A DNA stretch of 64,000 bases from Garcia nutans. Its lineage: Eukaryota; Streptophyta; Magnoliopsida; Malpighiales; Euphorbiaceae. Below the pieces are notes generated by a model that was given only the letters and a program-made list of their open reading frames with translations, searched no databases and was not told the origin of the DNA. The DNA is taken from NCBI GenBank assembly GCA_947685225.1, contig CANTUV010000062.1, positions 15,582,501 to 15,646,500 on the forward strand, in the 5' to 3' direction. Shown here in pieces: positions 10,619 through 22,389 of this stretch (positions are counted from its first letter, which is position 1; every line of letters begins with the position of its first letter). The translations under genes and the position numbers were made by a program.

Positions 10619-10657
10619 AATTTCGAGGACGAAATTTTCTTTTTAGAGGGGGAGAAT
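10619..10657 (+). promoter_or_regulatory. Hairpin plus polypurine tract
   Basis: AATTTCG (10619-10625) and CGAAATT (10630-10636) form a 7-bp stem around an AGGA loop, beginning 9 bases after the gag-pol stop. The purine tract AGAGGGGGAGAA (10645-10656) follows and abuts the 3' LTR. The PPT primes plus-strand synthesis. The role of the hairpin is unknown. The same hairpin and tract occur in the old copy at 15030-15067. Confidence 0.8.
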
Positions 10658-13456
10658 TGTAATATCCTCATTTATGCCCTAGAAGTTTTGAGTATGTTGT
10701 TGTTATTGTGGTTGTTGATATATATATTGGGAAGTGAATGTTTGTGCATATATGTGTTAAATTGTAAGAGAAAAGAAATGGGAAGAGAATGTATATGTAT
10801 ATGTGTTTTGGAGAAGAAATTTAGGGTTTAGAGACAAATGTATATGTTGTTTATATGATGATATAATTAACATATACATTGGTCAAATGAAGAGTCAAGG
10901 TGATGGTTAAGTGGAAGAAGATATTTTTGGTTGTTAATGAAATTACTATAAAGGGCTTATATGAGACAAAGAGTTAGTTATATGGTTAAGGGTGTTTTGG
11001 TAATTTTCCTTGTAAGATGCATGGTGGAGATTAAAAGAAGAAAAGGTGTTTGACTTGTGCATTTTCTTCTTTCTTTCTTGAAGTGGCCGGATTCTCCATA
11101 GACAAAGAGAGAAAGAGAGGTGATCTTGAGGTTTGAAGCATTTTGAAGAAAGAAACAAGGGTTTTGGTTAAAGATTTGTGGATTTCTTCATTTGAGGTAA
11201 GATCTTTTCTCTAATTTCTTCAATTCTTTTGAAGTGGTATGATTAAGTTGCTTATGGTATGATTGTAAGTATTGATTTTGCTTGATAGATGAGAAGTTGG
11301 GTTGGTGTTGGTGATGGAAGAGTAAGATTGGTGTTTAATGAAATTGTTTCTGTTTTAGGATTAGTAAAGGCTGTGACTTGTATGATTTTTAATTAATTTT
11401 AGAAAAATGTTCTTGAAGTGAATTTTTGATATGTTGTGCCTCTATGAGTCTAGAATGACTGAAAAATATGTTGATTCGATTTTGGAATGGTTATGAGTTT
11501 AGAAAAATTATTTTCATTAGACCTGTTCCAGCAGGTACCTTAACTGGGACAGCTATATTTCGGGATTTTTAATAAAATGTAGAAAAATCATATTCAATTG
11601 AATTTTGGATATGTTGTTTCTTAGTGAGTCTAGTATTTGAGAAAAATAATTTGGAACCACGTTGATTGAATTTGATTTATGGAATTCACAAAGTTCAGAA
11701 CTGCTGCCAGGATGCAGGGCAATTGGGGCAGTCTGGTTAGGTGAACTATTTGACCAAGATTTTGTGTTCAGTTTGATCTGAAATTTTAAAGGGATGATTT
11801 TAAGATATAAAACTAAATTCTGTAAAAATTTTAGAATTTTTAGTCAAGTAGATTATTTTATACAATTTTTCAAAATAAGGATAAAATGGAGTTTAAAACC
11901 AGAATGTACTATTTATGGTTAGGGTTTTAATTCTTTGTTCTTCTTGCATTGCTTTGGTTCTCCAAAGGTAGGTTGGTCCTTAAACCTAACCCTAAACACT
12001 TTAAACACACTTGAATCAATGAATGTTATAATCAATTGTTCTTTGCCCTAATTGCATTGTTGAGATTGAACAATGTTATGTTGTGCATTGTGAATGGTAA
12101 TGTGTTTCATGAGTAATGTGGAATGAAATGTTGATATTTATGAATGATGCTATGTGAGATATAATGTGATCATGGATGAGATATATATATATATATATAC
12201 TTGAATAATGAGATGTTATATTATGAAATGAAATGTGAAGCCATTGTTATTGGCTAAGATGATGTAATTGAAAGAAAGAAGGCATGTTTGCCTAAATGTG
12301 ATGAGAATTGAGAATGGAAATGAATTGTTTGTTTAATATGTTATTCAGTTTCAGAGTTCTGGATTTGGGTGGCATGCCTAAGAAATGATGAAAGGTAACA
12401 GTCTTGCCGGGTTGAGGACCTCCTCATAGGTGTTGAGTTGATGGTCCAAGAGACTGGGTCTGTTACACTATGAGATACATGATTTGTAACAGTCTTGCCG
12501 GGTTGAGGATCTCCTCATATGTATTGAGTTGATGATCCAAGAGACTGGGTCTGTTACACTATCCATGGATAGAGATACATGTATATACATTGCCTACGGG
12601 CGTGATTATTGTGACTATGAACCAAAGCAGTAACTCTGAACTCTGAATATCGTATTAAATACTTGTTGGGCCCATAGGTGTCAGGGTTATATGAATGTCC
12701 TAAATAATGTTATGAGTTAATGAAATGAGATGTTGGTTATTGAGTATGATTGATTAATGTTGAATGTGGTATGCTCATATGACTATGATTTGTGAAATGC
12801 ATAATTATGTGGTTAACTTTATATTTATGATATTGATCTTATCAATAACATATGTGGCATTGCATTACATTAAAGCATACCATTAGCATGTTTTATCTTA
12901 CTAAGCCGTTGGCTTAGCGCGAATGTGATTCTTCGCGCAGGTGACAAGGAAGAACCAGAGAGTTCCTCTAGGCCGAGTCGAGCCTAGATTTTGAAGATTG
13001 AATAGTGGGCTTTAAGATCGAAGACTGACTGCCAAACATGTATAAATTTTATGTGTTGTAAAACTTGAGTTTTGATGTATATGAATTTGTAAATATTGTT
13101 ACTTTCCGTTGCATAGTGAACAAAGATTTTATCTGCTGTATTTCATAATAAACCTTTACTTTATTTTGTACTAGAAGTGTAAATCCTTTTTGCAGGTTGT
13201 AGTTGAGGTTATAAGGGGGATTTATTGGAAGTGTATTGAGAATGATTTTGTTTGCATTGGTTTGTGTAAAAATGTTTTCAAAAATTAGAAAAAAACCAGT
13301 TTTGTCGACACTTGGGATTGAATTTTTAGGCAAAACTATGGCAAAATTTCTATAAAAATCGGAACAAAAATTTGACTAAGTAAAAGTGGTAGCAACATTA
13401 GGATAGGGTGGCGCCTCTACTCAGCTTACACACGTAGGTCGGGAAGGGGTGTTACA
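10658..13456 (+). repeat. 3' LTR of the intact Tekay-type element
   Basis: 2799 bp, starting TGTAATATCC and ending GTTACA. Compared by eye with the 5' LTR I find only G3669/A11338, T3972/G11641 and a 6-bp shorter TA run (12181-12199). Confidence 0.95.
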
Positions 13457-13461
13457 CCTTG
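13457..13461. repeat. Right target-site duplication, CCTTG
   Basis: Exact repeat of 2984-2988. The old reading frame continues directly from it. Confidence 0.95.
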
Positions 13462-15021
13462 AGTTGAAAGTCTTTAGCAGGTTTGACTTCTTATTCGCTC
13501 TCATTGCTTGTTGAGTTGAGAGCGTTGCATGTTAGATTTGAGTCTTGTGATGATGGTGCTTTGATGGCTCAATTACAATTGAGGCTAGTCTTGTTGGATC
13601 ATATTAGGGAGGCTCAGTTGGCAGATGAAAGAATCCAGAAAATTTTGTTGGTTTGTCAGAAGGGGGAGAGTCGAGACTTTTTTGTGAGGGATGATGACAG
13701 TCTATGATACAGAGATAGGTTGTGTATTCCTAATGATGCAGAATTAAAAAGGATGATATTAGAGGAAGCACATCAGTCACTTTATGCTATGCACCCTGGG
13801 AGTACCAAGATGTATCAGGATTTGAAGCGACATTATTGGTGGTCAGGTATGAAGAGGGACATAGCAGAATTTGTATCCAGATGTCTCACTTGCCAGAGAG
13901 TGAAGGCTGAGTACCAGGTTCCTTCAGGGTTGCTTCAACCTTTATCAGTGCCAAAGTGGAAATGGGAGTGAGTGGCAATGGATTTTGTGACTGGACTGCC
14001 TTTGACCTAGAAGAAGCAAGATGCAATCTGGGTGATAGTTGATCGAATGATGAAGACAACTCATTTTCTTTCATTTTGGATGGATTATTCTCTTAAGAGG
14101 TTGGCTGAGCTATATATCAGTGAGATAGTGAGGTTGCATGGAGTCCCAGTTTCTTTGGTGTCGGATTGAGATCCCCAGTTTACTTCGAGATTTTAGAAGA
14201 GTTTGCATTATGCTTTGGGTTCTCGGTTGCATTTTAGTACTGCTTTCCTTCCTCAGATAGATGTGCAGTCAGAGAGAGTGATACAGATTCTAGAGGATAT
14301 GTTGAAGAGTTGTATCATTGATTTTACAGGAAATTGGGACAGATTTTTGCCACTAATTGAGTTTGCTTATAACAACAGTTATCAGTCCGGTATTGGGATG
14401 GCTCCTTATAAGGCCTTGTATGGTAGGAGATGCAGGACAACTTTGTGTTGGGATGAGGTTGGAGAAGGTAAACTGGTCAATCCCGATTTGATTAAGGAAA
14501 TAGAAGAGAAAGTGAAGGTGATTCAGGTTCATTTGAAAGCAGCTTCAGATCTACAGAAATCCTATTCAGATTTGAAGAGAAGAGGCATAGAGTTTAGTGT
14601 GAGAGATAAAGTATTTCTGAAGGTGTCTCCATGGAAGAAGATTCTGAGGTTCGGTCGAAAAGGGAAGTTGAGTCCTCGTTTCATAGGACCATAACAGGTG
14701 TTGGAGAGAGTTGGTCCAGTGGCTTATAGACTAGCTTTGCCGTCTGAGTTGGATCGAATTCATAATGTCTTCCATGTCTCGATGCTTCTGAGATACAGGT
14801 ATGACCCATCTCATATCATATCAATGGAATCTATTGAGGTGAGTTCAGATCTGACTTACGAGGAAGAACCAGTGACGATTTTGGCATGAGAGGTTAAAGA
14901 ATTGAGGAATAAAAGGATGCCACTTGTGAAAGTTCTTTGGAGGAATCATGCCACTGAGGAGGCGACATGGGAGAGTGAGCAGGCGATGCAGAGTCAGTTT
15001 CCCCAATTATTCCAGACTTGA
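13457..15021 (+). pseudogene. Old Tekay-type pol, right part (integrase and tail)
   Basis: Continuation of 188-2988 after removing the young element. It covers the RNase H/integrase linker, the integrase zinc site, the core, the GPY region and the chromodomain-like tail, ending at TGA 15019-15021. Stops match single-base changes of intact codons: TGA 13705-13707 (from TGG), TAG 14008-14010 (from CAA), TGA 14167-14169 (from CGA, directly after the second catalytic Asp), TAG 14194-14196 (from TGG), TGA 14887-14889 (from CGA). Others include TGA 13969-13971 and TAA 14692-14694. Not functional. Confidence 0.92.
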
Positions 15022-15029
15022 GATCAGGT

Positions 15030-15067
15030 AATTTCGAGGACGAAATTTATTTTAGGGGGGAGAGAAT
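15030..15067 (+). promoter_or_regulatory. Hairpin plus polypurine tract of the old Tekay copy
   Basis: AATTTCG (15030-15036), loop AGGA, CGAAATT (15041-15047), then the purine run AGGGGGGAGAGAA ending just before the LTR. Identical hairpin to 10619-10636, although the flanking pol has diverged. Confidence 0.75.
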
Positions 15068-17905
15068 TGTAATATCCCAAATTTTTAAAAATTTTTAATT
15101 TTTGAAAATTTGATAAAATAAATTATAATTTAAATTGATAAATTAAATTAATGGTTTTAAATAAAAAATGATGGGATTTTAAATAAAAAATGGAATATAT
15201 GTGATATATATATATATATAACATATATACAATATATAAAAGTCAACATATTAAAAGAAAAGTCAAAAGTAAAAAGTAAAAGGGTATTTTGGTAATTAAA
15301 TATTATAAATTCAAAATTATTAAATTAATTTAAAAATAAATAATTTCTGAATGGAAGATGAATTTCTGGACTTTTAATTTATTAAATAAATAATTAAATA
15401 ATTAATTATTAAAATATTATAATATATATGGTTTAAAATAAAAGATGAAATGAAAGAGAAATAAAAGTTGTCTTCATTTCTTCTTCTTCTTTATCAAGGC
15501 CGAAACTATCATGGGAGCATAAACCAAGGTTTTGATTCTTTCATACTCCACAAATTGAAGGATTTAACAAGTTTAAAGTGGATTTTTGATGATTTCTATA
15601 AAATTTGGTAAGTTTCCAACTCCTTTCTTTGAATTCCATGGAAATTTTGATTATGTGTGATTTTGAATTTTTAAGTAGTGTATTATAATTATTGTAATTG
15701 GTGTGTATAATGTTATTTTGGGTAGTTAACAATGATTTTAAGGTTGGATTGAAGAGATAGTTGAATTTGGATAAAGAATGGTGAAAAGAGAGAATTTAGG
15801 GTTATGGACTTTTAGGGTTTGAGAAATCATGATTTTTAATTGTGTAAATTGGTTCTAAATGAGTTGTTTTGGTGCATAAATAAGTATTTTAAAGTCAAAT
15901 ATTGGATTTGATTGTGTTTGGTTGGAGTTTGAGAATGGAAGTGGAGATTTAGGGTTTTGGAAAAGTGATTTTCCAAAGTTGTTGAATTGTTTGATTTTAT
16001 TTGTTTAAGCATGTTGTTTAGTGTTAAAAGTGATGAATATAAGCTTGAAATGATTAATGGATTGTGTTGGAATGGAAAACATTCAATAGGGGAAGGTTAT
16101 GTCATTTTAGGGTTTTGTGTATAAGAGTGTGTTTTTGTAATGTAAATGGTTTAAATGTATTAAAATATGTTTTTAATAATATAAATAAACTTAAAACACT
16201 AATTTAAATGGACTATAATGGAATTCTAATGTTAAAGTAAGGAAAGGACAAGTTTTTGGAATTTGTTGGGGGTGATGTTTAATTATGGTTTAATGTTGAA
16301 AATGCCATTAAATGTGATACTAAATGATTATTTGCTATCACATTTGGTTTAGGCATTGAGGGAGGTTGATTTGCTTCATCCAAGTGGTGAAGGGCAAGTT
16401 GGAAGGATAAGATTGGAGGTTGTTTTAAGCTTGTTTTGGTTGCTATTTGAGATAAGTACAAAATTTGAATACATTGGTTATGTTTGCATGACATTTGGGC
16501 TTAACACATTTTAGTTGAAAAATATATTAAGCTACTTGATACATTGGTTATGTATGAATAATGTGCTATGACGTTTGTAATGTCATATATGTGTTAAATG
16601 CATTGTGAAAAGCCATTGATAATGGCTAAATTGTATAAAATGTGAAATATGTGAAAATGACCCAAAGTGTTTGGGTAATGCCATTTGTTGTGTATGCATT
16701 AAGTGCATTGTTAAAAAGCCATTGGTATTGGCTAGACTACATTAAATGTGATTAATAAGTGAATTATGTGGAAATACCCAATGTAATTGGGTAATGTGTT
16801 GTAAATGCAAAAATGTGGTATAATGTAATGATTTACGCATAAACATAATGAAATAAATTGATATCGATATAAATGAGAAATATGAACAAATTGTGTGCCT
16901 AGTATGTTATTCAATTTTTAGAGTTCTGTGTTTGGCGGCATGCCTATGATTTGCCTATGGGCTAGACGCTGGGTGTCACTGTGAAAATATTTTTGAGGTG
17001 AAATGACCAGGTCGTAAGCCTAAAAAATAAGTCCTTGAAGCTAGGCTGAGTGAAATGACCGGGTCGTAAGCTTAGACCTAGTTAGATTATTACATTGATA
17101 TATTGCCTACGTGGCTAGACACATAGTGTCATTATAGACCAAAACAGTAACTCTGAAATTTGAATAGCATATTAGTTATCTTTGGGCCCATGTTTGTGTT
17201 TGTTTTATGAGAATTGTGGATTGTGAAATTTTTGAAAAGTATGATAAAATGGAATGATGTGATATCCATATGCATTGTGCATTGGCATTGCATTTGATTT
17301 TTATTATTATCAAAGTTTGTATCACTAGACTTTTGGCTTAGAGCGATATGCGCAGGTGACAGGGTAAATTTGGCTGAGCCAAAGAGTTCTTCTAGACCAG
17401 GTTGGGTCTAGACTTGTGTTTGTGCTTGTAAAGTTGATATCAAGATCAGAAACACTGTCAGCAGCATGTATAAATTTTATGTTATAAATATATTTTGGAT
17501 ATTATGCATAGTATATCATGTTTTTGGATTTTATGTATTGTAAACTATAAAGAATGTTTGGGTTAAGTTATTTGAAATGATGGTTTAAATGTGTTATAAA
17601 TTATATATATCTATATATATAAATGTTTTGAGAAAATTATGGAAAAATTTAAAAATTAAGGTGAAGATGTGGTTTGTTATTTTTTGAAAGTGTTCTTTTT
17701 GCAGGTTGTGTAATTGATAAATTTTGGGATGTCCAAATTGCAAATAAAACTTTGCCAAATTTTTTTCAGAGATTTTCATATAAAATGTTTATTTTGGATT
17801 CCCATAACAAGTAAAGAATATTTATATACTGTTTAATTTTATATATTTAGTATTTGAAATTTTTAATAAAAAATGTGAAAATTTTTATTAAACCGGTCTG
17901 TGACA
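15068..17905 (+). repeat. 3' LTR of the old Tekay-type copy
   Basis: 2838 bp from TGTAATATCCC to CTGTGACA. Mostly diverged from the young LTR, but it keeps the same landmarks in the same order: a TA run (about 15203), the block GTAACTCTGAA ... GGGCCCAT (about 17145-17190), GGCTTAG ... GCGCAGGTGACA (about 17335-17360), TATAAAT (17469-17475), and TTTTTGCAGGTTGT near the end. It also has its own 51-bp-period duplication (units starting at about 16999 and 17050) at the site of the duplication in the young LTR. The 5' LTR is outside or lost, so no TSD could be checked. Confidence 0.8.
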
Positions 17906-20259
17906 TTTTTGTACTGTATATGCATATTTTATATATATTGGAAATATATATTGTACGTATATATGGTAAAAGGGTTGTTTTTAGTTAATACGCATATAAG
18001 CAAAATAATGAAAAGAAGGAGAAAGAGAGGACCAATTGGGTTATTTTTAGTTAATTGGTTCGCCATTTGGGCTAATGTCACCAAATGTACATGTGCATCC
18101 CTTGAATGGGAATCGGAACCTCACAATTCATTCCAGTGATTGTAATGGAGTTGTTTAATTAATTTATCATGTTTTGATTATTTAGGTTGGTTTTGTTATT
18201 AAATTGAAAAATAGTAAGAGTAAGGTGCTTTACCTCAGTTGCTTTTCTTCTTGACTTGGGAAGTGGGCCTTATCGGGCTTTACTTCTTAATTCCACCTTA
18301 GGGAAGACTTGACTTAATGAAAGACTTGAACTTGGTCTTGAAATTGATTAGAAATGGGCTTAGGCCCAACTTGACTTTGAAAGCAAAGATTTGAAGAAGA
18401 AGTTCAAAAGGTTGGTTGATTTTAATTTTAAAAGCCAAGTTAATAATTAAGTCAATTTAATAGCTTCACATGTTAGGTTAAATTAAGCATCCAAACAAGC
18501 TAATGAAGCAAGTCCTAAGTGCCCCAAAACCAAAGAGGAAGGACCTTTTCCTTTTTTAAAAAGTAAGAGAGATAGATAAGAGAGAGAAAGTCCTAGGTGT
18601 TGCTTGCCTTCTAGAGTAGTTTGGAAGCTAGGGGAGGTATATTATTTATAGAGAGACCATAGGGAGTAGAAAATGTGAAAAATCTAATGAGGGATCATAG
18701 GTCAGATGTGATAGCCACTTAGGCCATGCGTTATGGGCCACTTAGGCTGTGTGGCAGCCAACATGGCTCTTATGCTAGTAGCCTCTCGCGGCTCATGGTC
18801 TTTCAGCTATTTTAGGCCCATCTAAACTCTATTTTATGCAATTTGAAATGCATTGATCTTATGATCATGGGCTTTATCTTGGGTGCAAAATTAAGAGTTC
18901 ATAGCTGCCCCCACCATGTTGGCTAAAAAAGGTGCGATAAAGGAGATAGTGTAAACTAGGTGCAAATTCTAAAGAGCAACCCTATTTTGCCAATGCCAAC
19001 TTGGGCATTTGGATTTCATGAAGTAGTTATATGGATTTGCATGTTGATTTGGAGCCTTGGCAACTGACTGCCTTGTGTGACATCTATAATTTGTCTTTAA
19101 TGTAAAATTACTTTTGGCTTATGATGTTTGATCTATGGCAATATTTTTTATATGAGTTAGCTAGATCTGATGGCATTAAATGTTGAATTTGTTTGTTTAT
19201 TGAACCAAGTTTTGGTCCCTTGGGGCCACCTTTAAATAAAGGGCTGATGACCTTCATTTGGACATTCATTTTCTTACTCTAATACAGAGCTTCTGTCTTT
19301 AGACTTTTGCTTTTGGTTGCTTGAAGATGGCTTCTCCACATTTGATCGATGCCAAAGACATGGGTAACTTGTTGGTGGATGCCTATACTCACATCCTTTA
19401 CACTTGAGAAGTCAAGGTATTTATTAAAATTGCATTTTTGCCTTAAAATGTTTGCTTGTTTGCAATTTGGCCAAAAATTTTGCATATTTATGGTTTTGAC
19501 TTGGCATGTCTATAACTTCATATTTTGACCTACAAAGTCATAAAGTACCTTTCTTATTACAATTAGGAAAGCTCAACTAAGACAGCTCTTTGCAACTCAT
19601 GGGTTCAAACATTTCTTGAGTAGCTACAAACTCAACTAAAACAACTTTCAATAAGGAATTTAATTCAACAATGATTTTTTTCTCTTTTTTTGTGATTGTT
19701 TTCTTTTTTCTTTCCTTCCTTTTTTAAGATGAACAAGAATAAGAACTTTAAATTAAAAAGATAAATAGATAGGATAGATAAATAGTATGGGGAACCTAAT
19801 TTAGAGCCTATCTCTGATACCAAATTGATACTCGACCATGCAAGCTTGAACACTCAACCAGAAGCAAAATGGTTCAGTATACAGCAAGGTTCACATGAGT
19901 CATGTAATCACGAGCTCAGCACTAGATCAAAAGTGCAATTGCACAATGGTTGGTACAAAATTAAGTTCACTTTGACTTCACAAAGTTGAATCAGGCCTTG
20001 CTTTCCATGCTGAAGTCCAAGCTTGTAGTTGAATCTTTCTTACACTCTTTAATGGTAGCTAAATTTATCTATAGGCCTTAAACCATAATCAACAAAGCTT
20101 CCTTGAACTTCTTCAAGCATCCACTTGTGATGGGTCCACTAGGTAAGTGAAGTGGATCCATGGACTTAGGTGTGGTTTGCTCTTTGGTTGCATCACACTT
20201 CTAAGCAAAATAAAAATCAATCCAAAAGAGCAATGGAAAGCTATCATCTTGCAAAGTAG
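17906..20259. other. Unassigned repetitive-looking region with Tat-like remnants
   Basis: No convincing coding region. Near 18880-18912 the sequence GCAAAATTAAGAGTTCATAG, then CTGCCCCC, resembles the end of the minus-strand Tat LTRs elsewhere in the window (compare 57795-57825). About 320 bp further is TTTAAATAAA (19231-19240) and then an ATG at 19327 opening a short frame. That layout matches the antisense-ORF promoter at 37101. At 19812-19823, TTGGTATCAGAG on the minus strand looks like an initiator-Met PBS, followed by a TG at 19826 that could open an LTR. None of these is proven. Confidence 0.3.
19812..19823 (-). other. Possible tRNA-Met primer-binding site on the minus strand
   Basis: CTCTGATACCAA on the plus strand reads TTGGTATCAGAG on the minus strand. 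A TG-starting sequence at 19826 could be the end of a minus-strand LTR. No matching second LTR was found, so this may be a fragment or chance. Confidence 0.3.
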
Positions 20260-20349
20260 TAAACAACTTGAAGATCCATAACCAATAAAGACTCTAACTC
20301 AAGATAACTATTCTTCTGAACCTAAAGTAATTGAAGTAGAAGATAAAAA

Positions 20350-20828
20350 AAGGAGGTACCTATGGAAAAAGTCAAACCATTTGAACCTCTTGTTCTTTCA
20401 AAGATTAAAGAAATAAAAATTAGACAAGAAGTATGAAAAGTTCTTGAAATGTTCAAATAGATTCACATAAATATACCTTTTGAAGAAACCTTATCATAAA
20501 TTCGATCCTATGTGAAGTTCCTAAAAGAAGTGTTATCAAATAAAAGGAAGAATTAGTAGAATGCCAAAATAGCACTTACCGAGGAGTGTAATGTGGCCAT
20601 CCAAAATAAGCTTCCTTCTAAATTGAAAGATCAATGGAGTTTTTTTTATTCCATGTGCTATCAGTGAAGTTGATTTTTAGAAAGCTTTATGCAATTTAAG
20701 TGCTAGTATAAGTCTAATGCCTAATACTATTTATATGAACTTTGCTTCACCAAACTACAACCCACAAGAATGTCACTTCAACTAGTACATAGATCAGTCA
20801 AATATTCAATTGGCATTGCTGAGAATAT
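20350..20828 (+). pseudogene. Athila protease N-terminal fragment
   Basis: Conceptual reading with frameshifts gives the pre-protease segment typical of Athila elements (IHINIPFEE, then KFLKEVLSNKRK) and a degraded active-site region (LCNLSAS where a D-x-G-x-S core is expected). Interrupted at 20828 by the solo LTR. Non-functional. Confidence 0.65.
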
Positions 20829-22389
20829 TGTGAACTCCTAATTTTGCATTCGGATTAAAGTGCATATGATCACAGTTCCAATAAAAGTGAAATCACTTAA
20901 ATAGATGTCCAGATAGGGTCGAATGGGCCTAAAAGCCCAGAAGAGGCCACTGTTAAGTCTAAATTTATAACCTATTTAAAATTATGTAATTCTATAAATA
21001 AAAATTCTCAAAATATAATAATAATAATTAATAATTTCACTTATTAAAAAATTAATTTATTTATTTCCACCGTGATAAGCGCAGCACGGCCAGGTGTTTC
21101 TACAGTCCGATTTTTCGTGGTTTTTTCCCTTGTTTCCACAATAAATAGTGCTCCTTTTTTTTTTAAGAAAAGGATTTATTTTTGGGATGATCCAGTTGCT
21201 CTCAAATTTATTCCAAAAAGATCTGAAAATTGACAAAAATTTTGACAAATTTACTCTCCAATTTCTCTTCAAAAATTAATTAATTTTCCCAATTAAATTT
21301 TGTTCAATTAATTTCTTTTCTTCACAATATGCCAAAAAATTTCATCAAGCCCAAGGCTAAATTAATGAGTAGAAAAAACTTCAAGCTTCAAGTCAAACAA
21401 GAGAAAATCTTCAAAAGGTAAATCTCTCAACTCAATCTTTTTCAAAGTTCGGTAACATAACCCAACCAAATAAACAACCCCTGCCCTTTGCAATCAAATA
21501 AGAAAAATACTAAGAGACTCTGATTCTCATTCAAAATGGATAAATAGGCATGCTTGAAATTTTACTCCAAGCAGCAAGCCCATTAAAAGACACAAAATTG
21601 ATCCCCCTTTGTTTGTTAATTCTTTTCCTTAAATTGTTTTATTTTAGTTTTATTTTTATTTATTATCCTATATTTAACTGCTCTTTTGAGGATTTGTACT
21701 TAGCCATACCCATAAGGGTCAAGCTAATGCTCTTCATACCCATAAGGGTCGAGCTAATGCTCTTCTATGTATATTATTTCAGATTTATAATTAATTATTT
21801 AATTTAGTTGGGATTTATACTTGACCTAGTACTCATAAGGGATAAAGTCAAAGCTCCGTTGTATATGTTAATATAGAGTTATAAATTTATTTTATACTTT
21901 TTTGATTGATGAATGTCATATTTAATTGCACATGCATTATTAATTGTCATTCACACTTTATTTGTCATTCATGAAAACCATTTTTTCTCAGAAGTTCAGA
22001 TTTCTTTAAAGGGGAATATTTCATTACTTAAAATCTACTTAAAACCTTAGCCTAGAACCCATCATGATTGGTTTCAGACTAGTACCTTTTGGGTAAAAAC
22101 TATAATTTTTTATAGTCAAATTAAAAATGGGTTTTTCTTTAAATTTTCCTAAAAGCAAATAATTTAAGGTGGCAATGCTCCAATCAAGCTTTCAAAACAA
22201 AGCCATCTCATCTTTTCAACACAAAGGACAGTAATTCTTTTTCAAAATAAAAAGATCAATTTAAACCCATGCTTATCAAACTAATTGGAGACCATATGCA
22301 ATGGTATTGTGTGAGTTCAAACCCAGATGAGCATTTTGACTCCATTATAGTGGGCTGGACTCGGTGCTAGAATGAGACCTTGCAAATGT
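20824..22389. repeat. Solo LTR with near-match TSD (AATAT / AATGT)
   Basis: The inserted unit is 20829-22384 (1556 bp), starting TGTGAACTCC and ending ACCTTGCA. AATAT (20824-20828) precedes it and AATGT (22385-22389) follows. Athila protease reading resumes on the far side. It contains a 34-bp tandem duplication with ACCCATAAGGGTC near 21706-21770. The final 60 bp (GACTCC ... GGACTCGGTGCTAG) resemble the terminal part of Tat LTRs, so a Tat-related family is likely. No internal genes. Confidence 0.6.

Larger units (their letters stand above)
2989..13456 (+). mobile_element. Intact Tekay/Del-type Ty3/gypsy retrotransposon
   Basis: A complete, apparently autonomous element of 10468 bp. In order: 5' LTR 2989-5793, initiator-Met PBS 5799-5810, a single gag-pol ORF 5961-10610, PPT about 10645-10657, 3' LTR 10658-13456, with a perfect 5-bp TSD on both sides. 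Domain order (gag, protease, RT, RNase H, integrase, chromodomain-like tail) is that of plant chromoviruses. The tail wording and the PPT-proximal GAGGACGAA box point to the Tekay/Del clade. It sits inside an older related copy. The LTRs differ, as far as I can see, by two substitutions and a TA-repeat length change, so the insertion is recent. Confidence 0.95.

Noticed and set aside
17900..18139. 79-codon plus-strand ORF after the old LTR
   Set aside because: Begins in the last bases of the LTR, is AT-driven and hydrophobic at the start, and has no recognisable motif.
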